DNA of 43,463 nucleotides from an uncultured Lachnospiraceae bacterium (GTDB taxonomy: Bacteria > Bacillota > Clostridia > Lachnospirales > Lachnospiraceae), in NCBI GenBank assembly GCA_910588215.1, contig CAJUQJ010000003.1, positions 140,060-183,522 on the forward strand. Reading direction: 5' to 3'. Below, piece by piece: positions 8,344 through 15,681 of this stretch (within the stretch, counting starts at the first letter, position 1; every line of letters starts with the position of its first letter). A program made the position numbers and the translations under genes. The notes beneath the pieces are model-generated. The model made no database searches and was not told where the DNA came from. It saw only the letters and a list, made by a program, of their open reading frames with translations.

Positions 8344-9332
8344 TATTCCCTTCCCACCTGTCCCGCTTTCCGAAGCGCCACGATACATCTTGCGGCATGT
8401 CCCTCCTCAAACCGGTACAACTCTTGCGGACTGTCACATTCTTGCTGCCGGTATGGACAACGATCCGCAAACCGGCATCCGGTAATATCATCGTAGTTCT
8501 CCGGCACCATCCCCGGGATTGCCGTTAGCTGCCTGCTCTCATCATCCCGTATGGTAGGGACCGTATCAAGCAGCGCCCGGGTGTAAGGATGCTTCGGATC
8601 ATCAAAAAGTGCCAGCACCGGCGCCTCTTCCACGATCTGTCCAGCGTACATCACGATCACCCGATCCGCCATATTGGCCACCACTCCTATATCATGGGTG
8701 ATCAGAATCATTGCCATATTCTTTTCCCGGCGCAGTTCCCCCAGCAGCTTCATGATCTGCGCCTGTATGGTCACGTCCAGCGCCGTTGTCGGCTCATCTG
8801 CGATCAGAAGTTTCGGCTTGCAGGACAGAGCCATGGCGATCATTACCCGCTGGCGCATACCGCCGGAAAGCGTATGCGGAAACTTCTTCATCACCCCCGC
8901 CGCGTCCGGCATCCCCACCTGTCCAAGCAGCTCTACCGCCCGCGCCCTGGCTTCTTCCTTCGACAGATGCATGTGGATACGGATACTCTCCATAATCTGG
9001 CTGCCCACCGTAAACACCGGATTTAAGGAAGTCAGCGGATCCTGAAATATCATCGTAAGTTCATCCCCTCTGATCTCATCCAACTCCTTTTCCGACATCG
9101 CAAGAAGGTTCTTATTTTCAAAGAGGACAGAGCCGTCCATGACAGCTCCGCCCCTTCCCAGTAAACCCATGATCGACAATGATGTAACACTTTTTCCGCA
9201 GCCTGATTCTCCCACCAGGCAGACCACTTCCCCGCGGTCCACATGAAAACTGACGTGATCTACGCTGACACTGCTCCCGTAGTCGCCGGCAAAAACCGTC
9301 GTCAAATCCTGTACCTCCAGTAAATGCGGCAT
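8343..9332 (-). CDS. oppD: Peptide ABC transporter ATP-binding protein (OppD/DppD family)
   Basis: This is the partner ATPase of OppF. It has 329 residues. Walker A is GESGCGKSV, the Q-loop is MTMIFQDPLTSLNP (written in the protein as LTMIFQDPLTSLNP), the signature is LSGGMRQRVMIAMAL, Walker B is LLIADEPTTALDV, and the H-loop is LITHD. A C-terminal Cys-rich segment (CRFADRCPYRQQEC) is as expected for OppD. It starts 36 bp after the binding-protein gene and overlaps oppF, consistent with one operon. Confidence 0.92.
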   Translation of the reverse strand: MPHLLEVQDLTTVFAGDYGSSVSVDHVSFHVDRGEVVCLVGESGCGKSVTSLSIMGLLGRGGAVMDGSVLFENKNLLAMSEKELDEIRGDELTMIFQDPLTSLNPVFTVGSQIMESIRIHMHLSKEEARARAVELLGQVGMPDAAGVMKKFPHTLSGGMRQRVMIAMALSCKPKLLIADEPTTALDVTIQAQIMKLLGELRREKNMAMILITHDIGVVANMADRVIVMYAGQIVEEAPVLALFDDPKHPYTRALLDTVPTIRDDESRQLTAIPGMVPENYDDITGCRFADRCPYRQQECDSPQELYRFEEGHAARCIVALRKAGQVGRE

Positions 9333-9368
9333 TCGGTTACCTCCTTTGCAATATCATTTCCGAATCGA

Positions 9369-11102
9369 TCACTGTGTGATATCCCAGTTATGCACATCAT
9401 TAAAGAAGCCGTACACGCTGGGTTCCGCACCGGTCACGCGGTTATTGATCGCCCCCTGCGCACTGATGACATAGACGGAGAACATCGGCACATCCGCCTG
9501 CATCTTCGCATCCACCTTAGAGTAGAAATCGGTGATCTCGGACACGTCGACGGTCTGCTGCGTCCCGTCAAGAGCCGCTGCCACTTCTTCGTCATAGTAT
9601 CCGGTCCAGCTTCCCTCGCCGCCTAACAGCCAGGATACATCCGGATAAGGATCCACCGGCGCATAAGTATACTGCACCGCCATAATATCATAATCCGTAG
9701 TGCCTGCCACCGTCATCAGCGTGGCCAGATCCACTGTTGTGATCTCCGACTGGATGCCAACTGCGGCCCACTGCGCCGCGATGACCTGTACACCGTTCAC
9801 AAATGTTTTGTCACCTGAATTTACATAGAACCGCAGCTTCTGGGATCCGTCCCAGCCGGCCTCCTCGAGAAGCGCCTTCGCCTTCTCCGGATCATACGTC
9901 ATCGGTGTGATCCCTTCATCGTAAAAAGGGCTGGCCGAAGAAAGGAACCCGTCTATCACTTCACCGTGGCCTTTTAACAGCTGATCTACCAGCTGCTGCC
10001 TGTCGATGGCATACACAAGCGCCTGACGCACTCTGGCGTCCGGAATGTTCGCCGTCTGGATAAAAGCGGACTGGTTCGTCACCGGCGAACCATACATCAC
10101 CTTCACATTCTCCAATGCCTCGATGCTGTCATAATCCTCCTGCGGGATTGCCGTCATCGTATGCTGCGTAATATCGATCTCTCCCGACTGCAGTCCGGCA
10201 TAGACCTGGCTGCCGTCCACGATCTTGATATTCAGTTTGTCGATCTTCGGTGTCCCTTTCCAGTACGCTGTATTCGCCGTATAAGAAATATAATGGTTCG
10301 GGTCATATCCCGTCATCATATAAGGTCCACTGACCACATCCGGGTGATTGAACCAATCGGCAGAAGTCAGTTCCTCCTCGCCAAACTTCTCAATAACATG
10401 TTTCGGCAGAATGTGTAAATATCTTCCGTAACTGTTCTGAAATCTCGTCAGCGCCATCGGATCTTTAGCCGTAAACTCAATCGTCTTCTCATCCTTCACC
10501 GTAAGCCCCGCCATGGAAGAAGCTCCTTCCTCCACAAAACCTGCATCGTCAGTGCCTTCAAAGGCATATAAGAGCAGCGTTGTATTCGCCACCACCGGAC
10601 TGGCATATCGCAGCACCGAATACTCCACATCCTGCGCTGTGACCGGCGTTCCGTCGGACCATGTGGCTGCCTCATCGATATGCACGGTAAAGTGAATGTT
10701 GTCCTCCGTAGTAATGGAATCCGCCAGCATCGGCTGGAAATTTAAGTCCTTATCCAACTCCATCAGAGGCAGAAACATCAGATCCATGGCATACTTGTTG
10801 AGCTCAGTCTGATCGTTGGCAAAAGGATTCACCCCGCCAAGACTATCCGTCACGCCAATATTAATGATCTTCTCACCCTCTGCCGCCACGGCCGGTCCCG
10901 CTCCGGTCCCGTCCTCATCACCTGCTGCATCTTCCACTGCTGTATCCTCTTCTGCCGCATCCCCTGCGGCAGCGTCATTCGCAGCCGAACTGTCCGTGTC
11001 TGTTCCATTCCCTTCGCTGCCGGAACCGCCGCACGCCGTAACAGATACGGCCATGGTCAGGATCAGAAACAGACTTAACAGTCTTCTTCTTATTTTCTTC
11101 AT
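9369..11102 (-). CDS. oppA: Peptide-binding lipoprotein of the ABC importer (SBP family 5)
   Basis: This is the extracellular substrate receptor of the importer, anchored by lipid. It has 577 residues. The signal peptide has a lipobox ending at Cys24 (VTAC), then a Gly/Ser/Asp/Ala-rich linker to about residue 75. The family-5 body shows DNIHFTVHIDEAATWSDGTPVTAQDV, then PHVIEKFG-like and VRQALVYAIDRQQLVDQLL segments and DPEKAKALLEEAGWDG. GGAGG precedes the ATG. As first gene of the set it is read from the extended -10 promoter at 11242-11250. The ligand class (peptide versus other) is inferred from the neighbours. Confidence 0.92.
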   Translation of the reverse strand: MKKIRRRLLSLFLILTMAVSVTACGGSGSEGNGTDTDSSAANDAAAGDAAEEDTAVEDAAGDEDGTGAGPAVAAEGEKIINIGVTDSLGGVNPFANDQTELNKYAMDLMFLPLMELDKDLNFQPMLADSITTEDNIHFTVHIDEAATWSDGTPVTAQDVEYSVLRYASPVVANTTLLLYAFEGTDDAGFVEEGASSMAGLTVKDEKTIEFTAKDPMALTRFQNSYGRYLHILPKHVIEKFGEEELTSADWFNHPDVVSGPYMMTGYDPNHYISYTANTAYWKGTPKIDKLNIKIVDGSQVYAGLQSGEIDITQHTMTAIPQEDYDSIEALENVKVMYGSPVTNQSAFIQTANIPDARVRQALVYAIDRQQLVDQLLKGHGEVIDGFLSSASPFYDEGITPMTYDPEKAKALLEEAGWDGSQKLRFYVNSGDKTFVNGVQVIAAQWAAVGIQSEITTVDLATLMTVAGTTDYDIMAVQYTYAPVDPYPDVSWLLGGEGSWTGYYDEEVAAALDGTQQTVDVSEITDFYSKVDAKMQADVPMFSVYVISAQGAINNRVTGAEPSVYGFFNDVHNWDITQ

Positions 11103-11241
11103 AGTCTCTCCTCCATTTCGGAGCGTTCTGTTACTTTATCCTCTGAATCCGTGACGCTCCCACACAGATTCTCATTTCTCCTCCCGCATTTTCATCAAAT
11201 GCTCAGACCTGATTGAACTTCTATTTTTTTCCAATCGCTTT

Positions 11242-11250
11242 AGTATAGCA
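11242..11250 (-). promoter_or_regulatory. Extended -10 promoter of the peptide transporter operon
   Basis: On the minus strand TGC-TATACT (11250-11242) is an extended -10 element about 140 bp upstream of the binding-protein start. No good -35 is visible. It lies only 6 bp from the divergent promoter at 11256-11284, so the two RNA polymerases would compete. Confidence 0.5.
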
Positions 11251-11255
11251 TAATC

Positions 11256-11284
11256 TTGACAAAAAAAGCAATGCGCTGTATATT
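11256..11284 (+). promoter_or_regulatory. Sigma-A promoter of the C39-like peptidase gene
   Basis: TTGACA (11256-11261) and TATATT (11279-11284) are 17 bp apart on the plus strand. Transcription would start near 11291, upstream of the inserted palindromic element, giving a leader of about 315 nt. Confidence 0.65.
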
Positions 11285-11310
11285 TTCTACTGAATTATAT
11301 GCAACAGTTC

Positions 11311-11456
11311 GTTACTATTCACGGCCCAAGAGCCGCTCATAGTAACGATTCGGGGCGATATTTAAGAATTTTGCTCCGCAAAAATCGCCCCTCACTCCTG
11401 AATCATATTCTCACGGAATGCGCAGTCCAGCGCATTCCTGAACCGTGAATAGTAAC
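11311..11456. mobile_element. MITE-like insertion with 14-bp terminal inverted repeats and 8-bp target duplication
   Basis: GTTACTATTCACGG (11311-11324) is the exact reverse complement of 11443-11456. AACAGTTC flanks both ends directly (11303-11310 and 11457-11464), which fits an 8-bp target-site duplication. The 146-bp interior has no gene but three further hairpins: 11310-11347, GGGGCGAT...ATCGCCCC (about 11352-11392), and GGAATGCGC...GCGCATTCC (about 11415-11438). It sits in the leader of the downstream gene. Confidence 0.7.
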
Positions 11457-11607
11457 AACAGTTCAGCCATGAAATCAACGGTGAGCCGCAATGCGGCGTC
11501 GGATACGCAGCAGACACTTATAGGAATGATGAGGGCCAGACTGTTACGAGTACATACGTGAAGAAAATACTGTTGAGATTCCGCGTAGTGGAATCATGGA
11601 GGTTAAT

Positions 11608-12228
11608 ATGAAAAACCTGCTTAATTATCAATCCAGTGAATATGACTGCGGCCCGGTATCACTGACCAACGCGATCCGGTATCTGTTTGACCGAGAGACC
11701 ATCTATCCGGACATCATTAAATATATTATGCTCTATTGTCTCGATTCATACAATGAAAACGGTGAAATCGGCAAACGCGGCACTTCCGCTTCCGCCATGC
11801 TTTTCCTGAGCAATTGGCTGAACCAATTCGGACGCGTAAAAGGTTTCCCCATAACCTGCGAATTTCTGTCCGGTGAAGAAGTCTGCATCTCCTGCGACAG
11901 CCGGATCGGGAGAGCGCTGCGTCAGGGCGGCGCCGTACTGTTGCGGCTCTTCCTGGACGTGAGCCATTATGTACTTTTGACCGGAATAGAAGGCGGGAAC
12001 GTCTATCTTTTTGATCCTTATTATGAAGAATTGGATGATCCGGAGCTGGATCAGGAATACTTTGAAGACGGCATTGCCTTCATCACGGATCAGCCCAAGC
12101 GCGCCAATCGTCTGATCTCGACTGCGCGCCTGAACCGCCTGACGGAAGGCTATTATGAGATGGGACCCTACGAGATGCGCGAGGCGGTGATCGTATTTAA
12201 CAGCGAAACGAAGCTGCCGGTGACGTAA
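11608..12228 (+). CDS. C39-like papain-fold cysteine peptidase, standalone
   Basis: The 206-residue protein has the C39-like fold signature. NYQSSEYDCGPVSLTNAIRY contains Gln8 and nucleophile Cys14. The His is in DVSHYVLLTG (His120) and the Asp in VYLFDPYY (Asp136), so the triad appears complete. There is no signal peptide or membrane segment, so it is cytoplasmic, and no ABC transporter fusion as in bacteriocin exporters. The start at 11608 is set by ATGGAGG 6 nt upstream. It is monocistronic, followed by a hairpin. Substrate unknown; a housekeeping protease/amidase or peptide-maturation role are both possible. Confidence 0.75.
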   Translation: MKNLLNYQSSEYDCGPVSLTNAIRYLFDRETIYPDIIKYIMLYCLDSYNENGEIGKRGTSASAMLFLSNWLNQFGRVKGFPITCEFLSGEEVCISCDSRIGRALRQGGAVLLRLFLDVSHYVLLTGIEGGNVYLFDPYYEELDDPELDQEYFEDGIAFITDQPKRANRLISTARLNRLTEGYYEMGPYEMREAVIVFNSETKLPVT

Positions 12229-12260
12229 GAGTCAAATGACTGCAAGCAGCCACTTGACTC
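12229..12260. terminator. Hairpin between convergent C39-like and spoVT genes
   Basis: GAGTCAAATG (12229-12238/9) pairs with CACTTGACTC (12251-12260) with one mismatch, directly after the stop codon. The right arm continues into a 24-bp stretch (12252-12275) that recurs at 30961-30984 with two differences. Confidence 0.55.
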
Positions 12261-12286
12261 ATTGCTCGCCGGAATATTTCCGTGCT

Positions 12287-12829
12287 CTATTGTTCCATCT
12301 GCCGGCCCAGAAACCCTGCTGCTGACTGGATCAGCTTCTGTTCCACCTCGCCCATCTTGGACTTATGATCCGTCTCCAACAGAACTACCGATCCGATCAC
12401 GTCTCCCTCACAGATGATCGGACTGATGGCCTCATGGTGCACATCTTCCAAGTCATTACCAACTTCTATGAAATTCCGGTCACCTTTGGCTGCTACAACA
12501 CTTTCCCTGTGATCGATCTTCTCCTCCAGCTCCCTGCTGATGGACTTGCCCAGCATGTTCTTCATGCCGCCTGCCACCGCAATGAACTGGTCTCTGTCAG
12601 AGATCATCGCCACATGCCCGGATACCTGCGCCATGCTCTCCGCGTACTGTTTGGCAAAAGTACCCATCTCGCCGATTGGCGAATATTTCTTCAGGATGAT
12701 CTCTCCTTCCCTGTCAGTAAAAATTTCCAATGGATCCGCCTCTCTGATCCGCAATGTCCTGCGAATTTCCTTAGGGATCACAATCCTTCCCAGATCATCT
12801 ATCCGTCTTACAATGCCTGTTGCTTTCAT
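12287..12829 (-). CDS. spoVT: Stage V sporulation regulator SpoVT
   Basis: This transcription factor of late forespore development is an AbrB-type swapped-hairpin DNA-binding domain at residues 1-50 (MKATGIVRRIDDLGRIVIPK, RRTLRIREADPLEIF) followed by a GAF-like domain at 55-178. It has 180 residues; Bacillus SpoVT has 178. The ATG at 12829 is chosen because GGAGG is 6 nt upstream and the AbrB domain begins there; the longer frame to 12922 has no domain support. It faces the C39-like gene. Sporulation-specific promoters were not identified with confidence. Confidence 0.93.
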   Translation of the reverse strand: MKATGIVRRIDDLGRIVIPKEIRRTLRIREADPLEIFTDREGEIILKKYSPIGEMGTFAKQYAESMAQVSGHVAMISDRDQFIAVAGGMKNMLGKSISRELEEKIDHRESVVAAKGDRNFIEVGNDLEDVHHEAISPIICEGDVIGSVVLLETDHKSKMGEVEQKLIQSAAGFLGRQMEQ

Positions 12830-13160
12830 ATTTTCCTCCATTCCGAAGCATTTTGCGCTGAGGATGCGAACAGAATTTAGGAGTTTTCCGAAGGAATACT
12901 CCAATTTTGCTCTGCGATCCATATGCTATGCTCCTAGCGTGCAAATCTGTGCCCGCAGGCACAAATCTTTCATCTTATTCTTTCATATACAATTATAATT
13001 ATTCTTGCAGCAATCCGGCCAGCTTTGCACATTGCCTGCACCGGCCATGCCACTGAGTCCCTGCTGTAAAATGTTCCACATTCATAGCCAGCGGCATTTT
13101 TACTATTATTTGTAAAGAAGGAAATTATATACACCTAAGTTGGGAAATATGTATGTCTTA
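12830..13160. other. Non-coding gap upstream of spoVT
   Basis: No gene is seen. The gap holds a hairpin TGTGCC-cgca-GGCACA (about 12950-12965) and an AT-rich stretch at about 12975-13010 that could contain the spoVT promoter. GCCGG/CCGGC repeats occur near 13015-13048. The leader just before spoVT carries the GCTTCGGAATGGAGG sequence shared with two other genes. Confidence 0.5.
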
Positions 13161-14339
13161 CTAATATAATTTCAACAGTTCCACAGCCTTTCGCCCTGCT
13201 TTGTAAAGCGGGCCTTCCAACTGCTTACGGGCATTGTTCAGTTCCTGGCGGATCTCGATATGCTGCGGACAATGCTGCTCACATTTTCCACATTTTATAC
13301 AATTGGAAGCGGCAGATGAGGTTTTTCGCATTGCAGTACACATGAAATACTCCATGAATGCAGCATTTCTGCCTTCGGAAAACCGTCGGTTATACGCCGC
13401 AAAAGTTCCCGGAATATCCACGTTTTTGGGACAGGGCATACAGTAGGCGCAGCCGGTACAGCCAACCTTCATCTTAGCATTAATGGCCTGTACGGCCTTT
13501 TGCAGCATCGCTTCCTCTTCGGAACCAAGTTCACCTATGGAAACGTCGGAAGCGGTTTCTGCATTATCCTGTACCATTTCCTCGGAATTCATTCCTGATA
13601 GCACACAAGTGACTTCCTGCTGGTTCCAGAGCCAGCGCAGTGCCCACTGTGCCGGTGTGCGCTTTATCGGATAACCGGCAAACAATTTCTTCGCCTCTTC
13701 CGGCAGATTGTTGACCAGTTTCCCGCCGCGCAGCGGTTCCATGATGATGACCGGCAGACCCTTTTGGCTGGCATATTTGAGCCCTCTGCGTCCGGCCTGG
13801 GAATTTTCGTCCATATAATTGTATTGGATCTGAACAAAATCCCAGTCATATGCATCCACCAGCTGGCAAAACATATCCGAATTACCGTGATAAGAAAATC
13901 CCACCTGACGAATGGCGCCGCTCTTCTTTTTCTCCTCCAGCCATCTCAGGATACCCAGCCCTTTCAGACGCTCCCATGTCTGTACATCCGTCAGCATATG
14001 CATCAGATAGTAATCCACATGATCCGTTCTCAGACGCTTTAACTGCTCGGTAAAATACTTCTCCATGTTGTCTTCCGTCTTGATCAGATAATGGGGCAGT
14101 TTCGTGGCAATATACACCTGCTCCCGTATATGGTTGCGCTCCAGGATCTCGCCAAGTGCCGCCTCGCTTCCCGCGTATACATAGGCGGTGTCGTAATAAT
14201 TGACCCCGCTTCTGAATGCCGTCATAATCTCCCTTTCCGTTTTGTCCATATCGATCCGACCGGCCGATCTGGAAAATCTCATACAACCATATCCCAATAT
14301 AGAAATATCGTTCCCATATTTGTCTTTTCTATAATTCAT
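13161..14339 (-). CDS. Aldo/keto reductase with C-terminal 4Fe-4S ferredoxin domain
   Basis: This oxidoreductase has 392 residues. The N-terminal AKR barrel shows the catalytic region NYYDTAYVYAGSEAALGEIL, then KLPHYLIK and DYYLMHML, i.e. the Asp-Tyr-Lys-His order. The C-terminal domain has two cysteine clusters, CTGCAYCMPCP from Cys294 and CIKCGKCEQHCP from Cys347, that would bind two 4Fe-4S clusters. This fused subfamily is common in anaerobic Firmicutes and may use ferredoxin-linked electrons. Substrate unknown. It lies downstream of ddl but a terminator hairpin separates them. Confidence 0.9.
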   Translation of the reverse strand: MNYRKDKYGNDISILGYGCMRFSRSAGRIDMDKTEREIMTAFRSGVNYYDTAYVYAGSEAALGEILERNHIREQVYIATKLPHYLIKTEDNMEKYFTEQLKRLRTDHVDYYLMHMLTDVQTWERLKGLGILRWLEEKKKSGAIRQVGFSYHGNSDMFCQLVDAYDWDFVQIQYNYMDENSQAGRRGLKYASQKGLPVIIMEPLRGGKLVNNLPEEAKKLFAGYPIKRTPAQWALRWLWNQQEVTCVLSGMNSEEMVQDNAETASDVSIGELGSEEEAMLQKAVQAINAKMKVGCTGCAYCMPCPKNVDIPGTFAAYNRRFSEGRNAAFMEYFMCTAMRKTSSAASNCIKCGKCEQHCPQHIEIRQELNNARKQLEGPLYKAGRKAVELLKLY

Positions 14340-14376
14340 TGAAAAACCTTATCCTTTCTTATGTCCTATATGCCAA

Positions 14377-14418
14377 AAAGTAACATTTACTCCGTTTGGC
14401 AAGCGTAAATGTTACTTT
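14377..14418 (-). terminator. Intrinsic terminator after ddl with a competing pairing
   Basis: AAAGTAACATTTAC (14377-14390) pairs perfectly with 14405-14418; on the minus strand a T-run follows. GCCAAA (14372-14377) can alternatively pair with TTTGGC (14395-14400) in the loop, so two mutually exclusive structures are possible. Confidence 0.7.
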
Positions 14419-14441
14419 CCTGATCACCATTCCTACTTCTC

Positions 14442-15623
14442 CTACTTCTTAACCCCTTTCGCCCCAGACAGATTCGCACTCTGCAGGATATTACTGTCAA
14501 AGGAAGTCAGCGTATTCTTCTCCTCCCGCTCTCTCTTGAGCGCCAAACTGACCATATCATCCAACAGCTCAGCATAGGGCTTGCCAAGCGCCTCCCACAG
14601 ATAGAAAGCCAGTGAGCCCGGGATCGGGTTGATCTCATTGACATACACCTGATCCGTATCCTGATCGATCATAAAGTCAATTCTGGATACGCCGCCGCAG
14701 TTTAACACCTGGAAAGTCTTCACTGCCATCTGACGGATCTCCTCCCGCTTCTGCGGCGTAAGATCTGCTGGCAGCTCCCGTCTTGCCGTGCGCATCCCCT
14801 CTGAGCCGCCCTTGCCGCCCGCTACATATTTATCCTCATAACTTAGAATCTCGTCGCTGGATATAGGTTCTTCACACTCGGACGCCTGCGCCTCCTCGTA
14901 ATCTCCCAACACCGCACAGTTGATCTCCCGCAGGTTCGTGATCGCACGCTCGATCAATACTCTTGGCCCGAAGGTAAAGGCATACTCCAGTGCTTCCCGT
15001 AGTCCATCCCTGTCCTTCGCCACCTTGATGCCCACACTGGATCCCAGATTGACCGGTTTGATAATGACCGGATATCCTATCCTGCCCTCCACCTTACTGT
15101 AGGCGGCTTCTTCATCCCGCTCATATTCCTTCACATTCAGCGTAACACAGTCCAGCACCGGAATGTTATTATCCTTCAGCACAGTCTTCATCACATATTT
15201 GTCCATCGTCACTGCCGATGCCGCCACATCACAGCCTACAAACGGAATATTGTAATGCCGTAAGAATCCCTGCAAAGATCCGTCTTCCACATTTGCGCCG
15301 TGCACCACCGGGAAAGCTACATCGATCTGCGCTACCACGGAATTACCCATCTTCTTCACCGGATAGCGGATCAACTGTACCTGCCCCTGTTCGCACATGA
15401 CAAAAACCCGAATGCTCTTTAGAAGCAAGGCTGGAATATTTCTGTAATTGGCAATGTCCGCGACCGCATCCCCTGTATAGAGCTCATTATCTTTCGTGAT
15501 ATAGATAGGGACCGGCTCGTACTTATCCCTGTCAAAAGAATTATATGCCTGCAGTCCGGAGATCACTGACACTTCATGCTCCACACTCTTACCGCCAAAA
15601 AATACACCTACTCGAATCTTCAT
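14442..15623 (-). CDS. ddl: D-alanine--D-alanine ligase
   Basis: This cytoplasmic ATP-grasp enzyme joins two D-Ala for peptidoglycan. It has 393 residues. The N-terminus VGVFFGGKSVEHEVSVISG is diagnostic. GYPVIIKPVNLGSSVGI is the ATP-binding segment, a Y-x-x-KY omega-loop (SYEDKYVAGG) fits D-Ala rather than D-lactate specificity, and the metal site is DFMID...VNEINPIPGS. A short C-terminal tail (about 20 residues, ending GAKGVKK) exceeds the family core. It follows murF by 58 bp, so the dipeptide maker and the enzyme that adds it are co-transcribed. Confidence 0.93.
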   Translation of the reverse strand: MKIRVGVFFGGKSVEHEVSVISGLQAYNSFDRDKYEPVPIYITKDNELYTGDAVADIANYRNIPALLLKSIRVFVMCEQGQVQLIRYPVKKMGNSVVAQIDVAFPVVHGANVEDGSLQGFLRHYNIPFVGCDVAASAVTMDKYVMKTVLKDNNIPVLDCVTLNVKEYERDEEAAYSKVEGRIGYPVIIKPVNLGSSVGIKVAKDRDGLREALEYAFTFGPRVLIERAITNLREINCAVLGDYEEAQASECEEPISSDEILSYEDKYVAGGKGGSEGMRTARRELPADLTPQKREEIRQMAVKTFQVLNCGGVSRIDFMIDQDTDQVYVNEINPIPGSLAFYLWEALGKPYAELLDDMVSLALKREREEKNTLTSFDSNILQSANLSGAKGVKK

Positions 15624-15681
15624 GTTATCGAACCATGCCTTTCTTTGCTTATTTTAACCTTATCCAGTCTCTTACGTCTGC

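Noticed and set aside
12830..12922. Longer N-terminus for SpoVT
   Set aside because: No RBS at the upstream start and the AbrB domain begins exactly at the ATG with a strong RBS (12829).
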